Shown: positions 11,335 to 22,700 of the stretch, piece after piece
Numbering within the stretch: position 1 is the first letter of the stretch
How the letters are laid out: each line of letters starts with the position of its first letter
Origin: Distichodus sexfasciatus
Lineage: Eukaryota > Chordata > Actinopteri > Characiformes > Distichodontidae
DNA length: 64,000 nucleotides
Assembly (NCBI GenBank): GCA_032718565.1
Contig: JAVGVS010000638.1
Location: 1-64,000, forward strand
Reading direction: 5' to 3'
Notes under the pieces: generated by a model
Databases searched by the model: none
Told to the model about the DNA's origin: nothing
What the model saw: the letters and a program-made list of their open reading frames with translations, nothing else
Program-made: the position numbers and the translations under genes

Positions 11335-12600
11335 ATTTAAAAGAGAAAGAGAACAAAAGAGAAATGAGTAGAAGGTAGGAGGGAGGTGAGGAAAGGGGGA
11401 TACAGGAGGGAGAGGAGTTCGGAGTAGATAACTAATGAGGAAGAGAGGAGAGAGAAAACAATGGAGATGAGAAGAATGAGAGAGAGGGGGGAACAACAGG
11501 TTGAACTGAGACAGAAGGTAAAATGAGACAGAAAACAAGAGAGAAATGAGTAGAAGGTAGGAGGAGGTGAGGAAAGGGGGATACAGGAGGGAGAGGAGTT
11601 CGGAGGTAGATAACTTAATGAGGAAGAGAGAGAAAAACAATGGAGATGAGAAGAATGAGAGAGAGGGGGGAACAACAGGTTGAACTGAGACAGAAGGTAA
11701 AATGACAGAAAAACAAGAGAGAAATGAGTAGAAGGTAGAGGGAGGTGAGAAAGGGGATACAGGAGGGAGAGGAGTTCGAGGTAGATAATTTGTGAGGAAG
11801 AGAGAAAAACAATGGAGATGAGAAGAATGAGAGAGAGGGGGGAACAACAGGTTGAACTGAGACAGAAGGTAAAATGACAGAAAAACAAGAGAGAAATGAG
11901 TAGAAGGTAGGAGGGAGGTGAGGAAGGGGATACAGGAGGGAGGAGGAGCGGAGGTAGATAACTTATGAGGAAGAGAGAGAAAAACAATGGAGATGAGAAG
12001 AATGAGAGAGAGGGGGGAACAACAGGTTGAACTGAGACAGAAGGTAAAATGACAGAAAAACAAGAGAAATGGGAGTAGAAGGTAGGAGGAGGTGAGGAAA
12101 GGGGGGATATGAGGAGGGAGAGGAGTTCGAGGTAGATAACTAATGAGGAAGAGAGAGAGAGAAAATAATGGAGATGAGAAGAGAGAGGGGGAACAACAGG
12201 TTGAAATTGAGACAGAAGGTAAAATGACAGAAAACAAGAGGAGAAAATGAGTAGAAGGTAGGAGGGAGGTGAGGAAAGGGGGATACAGGAGGGAGAGGAG
12301 TTCGGAGGTAGATAACTTATGAGGAAGAGAGAGAAAAACAATGGAGATGAGAAGAATGAGAGAGGGGGAACAACAGGTTGAACTGAGACAGAAGGTAAAA
12401 TGACAGAAAACAAGAGAGAAAATGAGAGAAGGTAGGAGGAGGTGAGGAAAGGGGATACAGGAGGGAGAGGAGTTCGGAGGTAGATAACTAATGAGGAAAA
12501 GAGAGAGAGAGAAAACAATGGAGATGAGAAGAATGAGAGAGAGGGGGGAACAACAGGTTGAACTGAGACAGAAGGTAAAATGACAAACAAGAGAGAAATG
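11335..12600. repeat. Purine-rich minisatellite, about 175-bp unit, seven copies
   Basis: The segment 'AACAACAGGTTGAACTGAGA' recurs at about 11492, 11671, 11843, 12018, 12192, 12369 and 12549, so the units are 172-180 bases. Each unit is almost pure A+G on the plus strand. Small length changes lie in the G and GA runs. Less regular GA-rich sequence continues to about 12860. Long minus-strand reading frames here are artefacts of the repeat. Confidence 0.97.
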
Positions 12601-13390
12601 GAGTAGAATAAAGTGGGGAGATAGAAGTAGATGAGAGAATGAGAGGAGAGGTAGATGAGGAAAGAGAAAGAGATGTGAAAATGAGAGAGATGAACAGAAT
12701 GAGAGAGGAGGCAAGATGGAGATAAGTGGAAAAGGGACAGAAAGGGGAAGAACAAGACAGAGATGAGGAGATAAGGGTGGTGGAGGTATGTAACAAAAAG
12801 AGAGGGTTGCACAAGAGGGGGGGATGAAAAAGAATGAGAGAGGGAGAGAGGAAGAGTAGTATGAAAAGAAAATAACTCATAGTTGTAAACATTTTTTAAA
12901 TCTATGTTTTTGACAGATGTGTTAATAAACACTGTTAATAATTTATTCTTGTTAACGTTCCTCTTTTTCTGATGAAGTTTGCAGCTTTTCCCTTTTTCAG
13001 GTGTTTGGGGTTTTGTTTTTTTTTTTGTCTACACTATAACGATGTTATTTTCAAGTTATTTTTTCTCAGTTATAGCAATTCTAGAGCGGATCAATGAAAT
13101 AAAATCACGCCTGAGAAAAGCTTTGGCTAACAGGTTCATGCTAGACAGTAACATCTACGATTAATTATATGTAATAAAAAGTGATTTTTGATCCCAATCT
13201 CGCTGGCTTTTGATGTGATCCAAATAGAAAACATTGAGTTATTATATATCTTCTCTCAGGTTGACAATGTTTAAAGTTGTAGAAACAATTATGAATAACA
13301 GAAAAAAAAATGTACATACTTGCTCTTGCAACTCTCTGCTGTAATCAATAGGAGGCAGATTTCTTTGCACCGCACCTGCAACGTTATATT
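12600..13390. other. Intergenic, no recognised feature
   Basis: A GA-rich tail of the minisatellite gives way near 12870 to unique AT-rich sequence. I see no gene or element in it. Confidence 0.5.
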
Positions 13391-13393
13391 AAG

Positions 13394-13720
13394 TGAAAGT
13401 GAGTGATTATTTGTCATTGTGAACACACCACAGCACAGTTGTGGGAGTTGGTTAGGGCAGTTAGGGCGTTGGCCCTGTGAATGGGAAGGTCACCGGTTTG
13501 AATCCTGGACTGGAAAAAGTTTCCACTAAAGGTACTCATGAGCAAGGTACTGTCCCCAAACACTGCTCCCTGGGAGCTGCGCATGTCAGCCACGCACTGC
13601 TCCTTCATGGATGGATCAAATGCAGAGGTCACAATGTTCACAATGACAATAATAACTTACTTCAACGTTTCACAGCACACAAGGCACCACGACCAAAGGT
13701 GGCCTCGGCATTTGAGCCAA
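13394..13720. mobile_element. Two SINE copies, one inserted in the other
   Basis: A minus-orientation SINE starts at 13394 (GTGATTATTTGTCATTGTGA tail) and resumes at about 13653 (CAGCACACAAGGCACCACGA). Between them lies a plus-orientation copy, 13440-13650, with a clear tRNA-like head, the B box GGTTTGAATCC at 13494-13504 and the usual body. Confidence 0.75.
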
Positions 13721-14010
13721 AATAAAAAAGTAGCTTGAGTTGAATCTGTAACGCTTAATGGATTTACAATATAGATCCAATTGTAATATGAACATGCACA
13801 GTATAAAATAGATTTGTTTCTTTTTAAATAAGAGATTTTAAATAAGCAAATTTTTCCACAGAAATGGTTCAAACCTCTAAAATACGCCTCCACTCATACC
13901 CTCAGGCCACCTAGTGGACAGAATCTGAATTACAGTTCTAGAGCATTGCTGAATTAGTCTTCAAAGCGCTTCAGGTTGGAATCTTCTCCTTTCTCTTTTG
14001 GCTTTTCCCT

Positions 14011-14275
14011 TCAGGGGTCACCACAGCGAATCATCTGTCTCCATTTAGTCCTATCTTCTGCATCCTCTACCCTCACACCAACTAACTTCATGTCCTCTTT
14101 CACCGCATCCATAAATCTCCTTTTTGGTCTTCCTCTCAGCGTCCTTCTACCTATGTAATCATTGTCTCTCCTCTGGACATGTCCAAACCATCTCAGTCTG
14201 GCCTCTCTGACTTCATCTCCAAAACATCTAACATGAGCTGTCCCTCTGATGTACTCATTCCTGATCCTATGATTA
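14011..14275 (-). mobile_element. Non-LTR retrotransposon C-terminal fragment
   Basis: The minus strand encodes an open stretch reading from NEYIRGTAHV through REARLRWFGHVQRRD to DRTKWRQMIRCGDP. This is the well-known C-terminal end of a fish LINE reverse transcriptase polyprotein. It is truncated at its 5' side and fused to an AAT-rich tract. The LINE clade cannot be assigned from so short a piece. Confidence 0.75.
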
Positions 14276-14859
14276 ATAATACTAATAATACTACTAATAA
14301 TAATAATAGAAAGAAGAAATAAATGCAATTGTCGATTTGAGACTGCATTCAAACGTGCGCACAATGTGCATCTTTGCTCAACAAGAATGTTACAAAATGA
14401 ACTTTTATAACAACCTGAAACAGATCCAGCTAGAGAGCGAGGGCAGATGCTGCTTCAGCATGGGGGAGACATCTCACACACAAGTTTAAACATAAACACA
14501 CACCGATGGCCACTAGAACCTCACACACACAAGGTAAGAATTAAAAAAAAAGCTCTACAGACCATATTTACATCAGATACTTTCCACATTTTTAAGTCTT
14601 CATTACAAGACTTTTTCCCAACATATTTATAGAAACCTACACGCTGACGCAATTCATAATTAAAGCCCGGCCTCTGCTCAGTGTGAACAGAGCGAACCAT
14701 CTGTCTGTTCCGCTAGTTACACACGGCTGACTGACCTCAGTTTCGGCATGACCTCACCTTTCCCGCATTAACCACAGCACACTCGCGTACCTACACTCAT
14801 TTTGGCCAGAGCAAGTTTACTTGTATTGCGCTTATAGTTATTATCTTTATAATCTTAAT

Positions 14860-15595
14860 CAGAGGTGGACAATAACCAAGTACATTTACTGGAGTACCGT
14901 ACTTAAGTAGAGTTTTTGAGTATCTGTACTTCACTTGAGTGGTAGTTTATTTGGAAACTTACGACTTCCACTTCACTACATTTCAAAGACATATCATACT
15001 TTTTTCACGACATTTCTATCAAGGTTCTTGTTACTCGTTACTTTCAAATCTGTGGATAAAGTGGATGTTATTCCTTCTTTTCTAAAACGTGATTGGTTGT
15101 TTGGCAGTCTATCGGTAATCAGTAGAGTTACATCACGCCTGTAGACTAGAAATATAAAACCAAGTTCAGACAGTTCTGCCGTTTTCTGTCTTGATTAAAA
15201 CATTGTTGCTGTTGAAAGTCATGAAGCTAGAGGTGTAGAGCTGGGTTTGAAGCAGGTTGGAATGTTGATTTTATGTTGTGAGCTGCATTTACAGCTATTG
15301 CACTGTCCTCCTGATTAAGTTGGGGTTGTGTTTCGTTCCGTAACATTCTACCAGTTCCTTAATCTACAGCTTCTACAAGCCAGTCAGAGGCATTTTAAGT
15401 GGTTTTTAAGGTTTTTAAGTGTTGTGGCAATAATGCAACAATGTGGTGAAAGATGTACTTTTATTACTTAAGTATTTTTGAAACAAGTATTTCAGTACTT
15501 GACTGTACGACTTTCACTTGTATTGGAGTAACATATGACTAGTGGTATCTGTACTTTCACTTAAGTAATGACGTTAGCTACTTTGCCCACCTCTG
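14860..15595. mobile_element. hAT-type non-autonomous element with perfect 8-bp target duplication
   Basis: The element begins CAGAGGTGGACAAT and ends with the reverse complement of CAGAGGTGGGCAAAG. It is flanked on both sides by the 8-base direct repeat ATCTTAAT (14852-14859 and 15596-15603). CAGAGGTGG ends and 8-bp duplications are typical of hAT transposons. The interior carries the 'AAGTACTTNTACTT' type phrases common in fish and no transposase frame. Confidence 0.9.
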
Positions 15596-16023
15596 ATCTT
15601 AATCGACCCACAATCTATTGTGAGTCTCACATTAACCCCGAGCCTAACTTTTAAACAGGGACTTGATCTATGGAAGTGTTTCCATGCATATTGTAAGATT
15701 TTAATATAAAAGGTGGATTTAATATGTACTGTATATACGTTTTTCTGCTGGGAAAAAAATGTTTTAGGATTATTTTTCACGTTATTGCAACACAAATCCT
15801 TTTTAAAAAAATTGTTCAACATTTTTGGGGTCATTCCGATGCTCCATAGGATGAAGGGGTCTATTAGAACTTCATCTTGGAGTATAAACTGCAAGTCTAA
15901 GCAGCTACATTTACTCCTCATTCCCCCTGCTAATACATGAAAGTAGAGTGACGTCTGTACATCAACGCCACAGGCCATTAAACTGTTTTATACTGGTACT
16001 CAACCACTATATACGGCTTAAGC

Positions 16024-16545
16024 TGATTTTGGGCTGGTTTCTTGCTCATGGATTAGGCCTAGTCTTGGAGTAAATTGCAGTACCAACGGAGATTTACCAT
16101 TCAAACTCAAAGCCAGTCTAGGACGAGGCTTAATCCTCGACTAGGAAATGTGCCCTTTGGGCAGGTTTCTTGCTCATGGATTAAGCCTAGTCTTGGACTA
16201 AATTGTAGTACCAATGGAGATTTACCATTCAAACTCAAAACTAGTCTAGGACTAGGCTTAATCCTCAACTAGGAAATGTGCCCTTTGGGCAGGTTTCTTG
16301 CTCATGGATTAGGCCTAGTCTTGGACTAAATTGTAGTACCAATGGAGATTTACCATTCAAACTCAAAACTAGTCTAGGACTAGGCTTAATCCTCGACTAG
16401 GAAATGTGCCCTTTGGGCAGGTTTCTTGCTCATGGATTAAGCCTAGTCTTGGACTAAATCGTAGTACCAATGGAGATTTACCATTCAAACTCAAAACTAG
16501 TCTAGGACTTGGCTTAAATCCTCGGCTGGGAAACTGGCCCATTGT
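16024..16545. repeat. 128-bp tandem repeat, about four units
   Basis: The phrase GGTTTCTTGCTCATGGATTA recurs at exactly 128-base spacing (anchors at 16033, 16161, 16289 and 16417). Units differ by only a few substitutions. Each unit contains an internal inverted pair, GGATTAGGCCTAGTCTTGGA against GTCTAGGACTAGGCTTAATC. A single related unit lies at 25965-26058, so this is a dispersed element that became amplified in tandem. Confidence 0.95.
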
Positions 16546-17815
16546 GTTTAATTGGTGATGTTAACGACTGTCTGATTTTACTGTCTCGTGGCTCCAACAA
16601 TATGTCGTCGACAACGCAAAAGCATACCTAAATCTGGTATGTTATTCACAGGAGTTAATCGTGAATTGTTTCATATTCAAAATATTAGTTTTTTGACCTA
16701 GACAAAACAAAACAAAAAAAACCGTGTCGCACTGGAATAAAGAAATACATATCAAGAGAAAACAGCTACACTCCACAACAAACTGCACTTAATTAACTAG
16801 ACAAGCGCATCAAGACGTGTCTGTTTTATGAAAACGTTCATTGATGAACAGTTTGTACACAACTTTATCTAAAGTTCCATCTCTACACTTTTTTAAAGCT
16901 TTTACATCCTCAAACTAATCTTGTTTTTCTCCCTAACGTTAAGTAGAAACGTTAGATCTACGTTAGTAGATTAAATATAAAAAGACACCACAAAAGACTT
17001 TCCACTAGACGGTGTTGGAATGATAATTCTGGGGTGGACTCGAGTTTGATTGCTGTTGTCGAACTCAACTGAACGGCAAAAAATCAACAAGTTGAGGGGA
17101 AATTGCTCTGGGTTCCAAAACAAATTCCACAAATTGACAAGGTTTGAAAACCCCTATAACCTGGTAAAAAACACTTTGTTTAATGTCTTAATACATTTCA
17201 TTTATCAGCTTATTTCAGTACAGAAAATACACCCCGATTACCCCCTTAAAGAACTGTCCTCGTCACAGACTTGATCCACAAAGCTCCCTCAAAGCCAGGG
17301 CTGGGTGATCGAAGCTCAAATCGATATTTCTTTTCTTCAAAGTCAAAGTACACCGTCATCTCTGCTATATACTGTACAAGTATACAGAGAGACGAGACGA
17401 CGTGGCTCCAGTTTTAACAGTGCAAAGAACAAAGCACAAGGAACAAAGAACAAATAAGGCACATAGAATAAAGAATATAAAAATGGAATATCACGATTAA
17501 TTGAACATTTTATCTCGATCATGATTGTATAACAAAAAAAATATATTGTTTTTGGGGGGTTTTGTTTCTTTTTTGCCCTCATGGTTTACTGACAGGGTCT
17601 ATAGCGTAAACATTCTAAACTATTAAAGCTGGGATAGTGCATCAATACACACCAGGGAAAATGTTAACAGACTTTTTTTTTTCTTTAAGTATTAACAGAA
17701 TTTTATTAATAATAATAATAATAATAATCATCATGGGCAAGATTACGTCAATTGGAGGTTCTGTGAGTTTCAACAAATTTCTGATGAATTTCTCTGCTCT
17801 AATCAGAGCGATTAT
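16546..17815. other. Intergenic, no gene recognised
   Basis: AT-rich sequence without a supported reading frame. The stretch from about 17298 begins 'CCAGGGCTGGGTGATCGAAG', resembling the ends of other fish hAT-type elements, but I found no matching second end. A short AAT run is at 17705-17729. Confidence 0.45.
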
Positions 17816-18076
17816 TAAGGGTGTCGAAATTAATCACATAATCAATGCATCGCGACGGAGACGTGGACGATTCTGCATCGATGCAGAACAACGATGACAC
17901 TGCCTGGTGTTTTTCTGGTTGCGGCAAAAAAAGTCTTGTTAAAAAGAACATCCCGGTAGTGGTACCTATCTGCGATCCGTGCCTAATCTGTGATGTAGAA
18001 AAAATGATGGAGATCTTGCATTGAATCGCTGGTATGATAATCGTAACTGTGAGACCAGTGAAGGTGCACACCTCTA
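17816..18076. mobile_element. Short hAT-type element, same family as 46443-46965
   Basis: A 261-bp element starting TAAGGGTGTCGAAATTAATC and ending CACACCTCTA. It is flanked by GCGATTAT (17808-17815) and GTGATTAT (18077-18084), a 7-of-8 target duplication. The interior shares 'GACGTGGACGATTCTGCATC' and 'AAAAAGAACATCCCGGTAG' with the element at 46443-46965 and with sequence near 63745-64000. Confidence 0.85.
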
Positions 18077-18131
18077 GTGATTATAAATAAAAACGCTGCT
18101 ACGTCGCTTTAATTTATACAGACTTTAATAG

Positions 18132-18138
18132 CTTTATT
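18132..18138 (-). terminator. Possible distal ube2k polyadenylation signal
   Basis: AATAAA on the minus strand (plus-strand TTTATT at 18133-18138), about 1.65 kb after the ube2k stop codon. A long 3' UTR would be needed, so this is tentative. Confidence 0.25.
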
Positions 18139-18339
18139 TACAGATGAAATCTTTTTTCTTTTCCAGATGTTTTGGCAGGTGTCGTTTTGTTCGATAGGGT
18201 GGGTGGGGATGAGTGAGGCCTGTCCGATTAGCCTTTCGTCGCATACAGCGATATATAACATCGCGCTTTTTTAGAAGGCAGCTCTCGAACGAAGGAAACT
18301 TCCCCACTCGCTTCCACAGGATTCCCAATACCGAGTTCG

Positions 18340-18880
18340 ACTAGCTGATGCTAATTCTGCTCACGCTTGACGCAACCATAGCCAACCGTTCTCTAAGCCG
18401 GGTCAGAAAAAAACATTAGTTGGGTGAATTAGCATTAGGAATTGTAACCTAATGCTAGGATAAATATCAGCTAACGTTAACCGCAGTACTGCTTGCCGCT
18501 AACATAAAATTCAATTCTCGTGGACAAGCCAGAGGAAATCAGCATTAGTTGGACAAACTAGCATTAGCAATTACCTTTACCGTTATTTGTTTCGACGGCT
18601 AATGCTAAGATCCTCTAGCTAACATTAATTACACTATCAACTTGACCTAATAGTGTGAGTGCCAATACCCGCTAGCTCATGTTAATTATGCTAACGTTCG
18701 GTGGTAACGTTAGCATAATTAACTTTTCTTCTGCTAATTTCCGACGTTACCGACTTGCGGAAATTAGCATTAGGAATCCAATGCCGATATCCGCTAAGCT
18801 AACGTTAATTACGCTAATACTCGATGCTAACACAAGATCGCAAATCTCACAGACACGCTAGGTGAGATTAGCAGCAACTG
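18340..18880. repeat. Degenerate repeat built on AGCTAACGTTAA / GCTAATGCTAA
   Basis: Phrases such as AGCTAACGTTAA, TTAGCATTAGGAATT and CTAATGCTAAGA recur in both orientations at about 90-110 base spacing. They form several small inverted repeats. Position is downstream of ube2k, possibly in its long 3' UTR. The family is unknown. Confidence 0.6.
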
Positions 18881-19783
18881 GCGGAAATCAGTTATCAAAA
18901 AGAGACCCATGTCCGTTCCAGAGCCGCCGTCGAAAAGTGTGACGTCATACGTTGCGACGCAGGAATATCGGGCAGGAATTCGTTTTTCCTTTTTTTCTTT
19001 TTTTAATCATTATTTTCCAGTCCTAAATGGTTCGAGATAACATCTGTGAGAGTGTTTTGGCGTGAAAAGCGTACTGACCGTTTGACGCGAGGTTTGACTT
19101 GTCGTCGTAAAAATGGAATATCCACATAACGGGACTTTCAGTGATTGTGCGAAGAAAACGGAAAAACGGGGAGAGACGGGGCTTGGGGCAGTCCAGCATC
19201 GGAGTCGAACCAGGGGAACGGGATCATCAAGCATGTTGGGGTTAAAAAAGGAGGGATGAAGCGAGGGATGGATGAGAAAAGAGAGGAGGGATTGGGAGTA
19301 GAAAGGGTGGGGCGGAGAGGACAGAAGACGGCGGAAAGAAAGGCACACTTAACCCAACCGAGAGGGTGAAAATAAAAACAAAAAAGAAAGAGAGAACCAG
19401 TGTGTGGATGGTGGGGGAGGGAACGGAGTAAGAACGAAATGAGGAAATAAGAAAAGGATGTTGAAGGAGAGAGTTGGACTGAGAGAACAGGCTAGTGACT
19501 GAGAGAAAGAGCGCAAAACGGGCAATGGGAAAACGACTCATTATTCGTTTGTTTTAAATTTGGCAGGAAGAGAAGAGTGACTGCAGCAAAATGGGGACAG
19601 ACAGGTAGCGAGAGAGAGAGAACGAGAGAGCCAGAGACAGACAGTGGCACTGGGCGGATAGAGCGGGTGAATCCGGGGTGTGTGTGTGTGTGTCTGTGTG
19701 TGTCTGGGGGTGGGGTGGGATTCAGGGAGGAGAAGTCGATGTGGTGGTCTCGGGCGGTGGTGTTTCCGCTCCGCGGTTGGGCT

Positions 19784-22700
19784 TCACTTGTTGAGGAGCT
19801 GCTCTGTCGCCGCCTCCACGTCCCAGGATTTCGACGACAACGCCACTATTACTTCGTTCTGCGAGAGTGAGGAAGAAGAAAGGGGAAAGAAGGACAACAT
19901 GCTTACGCTATGTTCTCCCGAATCTTTTGCAGGTGGGACGCTCATGACAACACATTTTGAAGCAGCTGGAGTTACCAAGCCGTTGGAGAAGCTGTTTTGA
20001 AACATTGAACTGTATCAATTGAAGGGCTGTGCGATGCGACCAAAACTCATATCCCAACACGTGTCATTTCATATCCTGATAACGATATCACAGAGTACAT
20101 GTTAAGTAAATTCCCCAAAGGTGACACAATTCATCTATATTTTTATGAGACTGACAGTAAAACACCCGTTTTTTTACGCCCTTTCATTCGTTAAAAACGC
20201 CACTTTTTGCAGCGCTGTAGTGACTTATGGTCAAACGCCACTTTTTTACACCATAAAAAGGCTGTAAAAGGCAGCGGTTTCACACAGCCCTAATCAAATA
20301 TAGAACTGTATAAACCTACTTTTAAAAACTCCTCTAAGGCCATTAATTTCATCGAACCTTCTGTAAAAACGATGCTGACTTTACCAGAGGTCGACCGATA
20401 TATCGGGCCGATATTTCGCATTTTTTGCGATATCGGCATCGGCCGATATCCGAGTTTAGTACGCCGATATTCAGGCATCTCATTTGCAACTTGAAAACTT
20501 TGTTTTGTTTACAAATTAGTAGTCAAGTTCAAATGTTATATATTTATTTATTGTTTAGACATTTACAGTTTTATTGATGTTATTTATGTTTATATTTATG
20601 TTTAGTCAGTGTTAAATAAATGTTAAGTTGAGAAATTTCGTGTATCCTTTGTTATTATTAGTGTGATATTTTACTACACAAACAGAGGGGAAATGTCTAA
20701 TTATTGGCCAAAAAAATATCGGCAGCATATATCGGCCATCGCGCTGACCCTGACTTCTAAATATCGGCATCGGCTTTAGAAAAACCCATATCGGTCGACC
20801 TCTAGACTTTACTAAACGATACAGCAAATACAAGCCAATTAGTGGCTCTACTTTTTTAGGATTTTTGCTCAGTTTCCCTCTCCTTCCTGGTGTAAATTAT
20901 AAAAGGGTTCCAAACACTTGCAGTGACAAAATATATCGAATGACGATTTAAAACGTCTGTTGTTTCACATTATAGTCTATTGTTTAATTCATGGTGGTTC
21001 ACGGTTTGGATGAGGGTTTGCAGTAGTCCCCACGTGGATGTAGGCACAAAGAATATTATGTTGTTATATTTGTGCCTTTATCCTGAGCGCACATTGGAAC
21101 TTTCACAAGCAAAATGTCTTTGGGGCACACTCAACTATACCCGCACCCACACCCGCACCCACCCGCACACGCACTCGCACGCACGCACACCCGCACACAC
21201 CTCCGCACGCACACCCGCACGCACACCCGCACGCACACCCGCACGCACACCCGCACGCACACCCGCACGCACCTGCACACCCGCACGCACCCGCGCACAC
21301 ACACAAAAACAATGCCATCGCGTTTAGATCGCCAAAGGCGCCACAATTCACCGTAAAGACTCCTTACTAGAGCGCCGTAAGAAAAGCCGTCATTATACAG
21401 TGTAAAAAGCGGCGTTTGACCGCAAGTAACTAGACGCCACAAAAAGCTGCGTAGCCCACAGCATAAAAAGTAATGGTAAATTATTAGAGCGCCACAAAAA
21501 AAAAAAAGTGTTTTCACAGAATAAAACAGCCCAAAAAAAATCTGTCGATTGCATAAAAATGTAGATGAATTGCGGCGCCTTTGGCGTCCCATATGAGCGT
21601 GTGCGGAGTGTTTCCAAAGTTCCACTGAATTTACCGAAAAAATTTACTATACTGTGATACATATTGTTATCAGGACATAAAAATGACACTGTGATATGAG
21701 ATTTTGGTCATAACGCACAGCCCTAGCTAACATGTTCTACGTAGAATGTTAAACCAGACTGTTTGTTTCTGTTAAGGCAGACCGTCTTATGTGAGAGAGA
21801 GAGAGAAATACTCACTTTATCAAAACCCATAGCGCAGAGTTTGTCTATTTTGCGTGCGTAGTCCAGACAAGACACAGGAGCCCCCGCGTAAACATGTGAC
21901 CAGAGCCGGGCCGTCTGCTTGAACATCTCTGGGTTCTGCTTATACTATTGACAGAGAACACATTGCACACGTCTATGTATTTGACAGGATTTCTAGTATT
22001 GGCATGTTCGTTTCGTAATCCATTGAGCACTCTCGGTGGGAGTTTGTGGAAATATATATTTCCCCGGCACTGCTGAAGACAGCAGTTACTAAAGCCCACC
22101 TTAAAAAAAAAAGCACAGCATGGACACCACTGCGCTTAGCAGTTATAGACCCATTAGACAAGAAAATACTAGAGATGCATGATAATATCGGAATCGGCCG
22201 ATAATTGCTTTCTTTTAAGTCATCGGCATCGGACCGGCGCTTAGACTTGCCCAATATTTTCAGCCGATATCTGATGACGCGTTTATTGTACGTTGGAAAG
22301 GTGGCGCTTGCGTCAGACACGTCCAAGGCCCGAGGTGGGATTTTCTACGGCCTGGGCCTTCCGTCTTAAGACTTATGCCCTTATGTTGTGCCAAAATTCT
22401 GAACACGCAGTGGAACGTTTGCAATCAAAATATCTTGTCTTTACACGCTGGACTCAATGCCTTCCTCATTTATCGGCATTGGCAGATGTAAGCATGAAAA
22501 ACATCTGATATCGGCATTGGACAAAAATTCCCTTATTGTTCATCCCTAGAAAACATTGATGAAAACGTCTTTGCCTTGTAGAGTTTTGCGCGGATCAGTT
22601 TTCGGATCAGTTTAACTTGTACTCTTGGTCTAATTTGCTAACTTATTTTAGATAACAGATATTTTAGATCTGTGACCCATATATTGATCACGTCTAGTCC

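Larger units (their letters stand above)
20023..21724. mobile_element. Long inverted-repeat DNA element in ube2k intron 6
   Basis: The left end reads AGGGCTGTGCGATGCGACCA. The right end, reverse-complemented, reads AGGGCTGTGCGTTATGACCA. Similarity between the arms continues for well over 100 bases (CTGATAACNATAT, AATTCATCTANATTTTTATG). No matching target duplication is visible. The interior holds a nested hAT element (20385-20804) and a CA/CG-rich minisatellite (21140-21305). No transposase frame is seen. Confidence 0.7.

Noticed and set aside
11326..12932. Very long minus-strand open frames rich in Ser, Leu, Pro and Phe
   Set aside because: They lie wholly within the purine-rich minisatellite. 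All frames stay open because the repeat lacks stop codons on that strand, and there is no protein similarity.
13440..13510. tRNA-like sequence with B box
   Set aside because: It is the head of a SINE with the usual body and tail. The same holds for 31190-31305, 49500-49573 and others. No free-standing tRNA gene was found.
16024..16545. Regular repeats that could suggest a CRISPR array
   Set aside because: The 128-bp units are identical throughout with no unique spacers, no cas genes are present, and the DNA is from a vertebrate.
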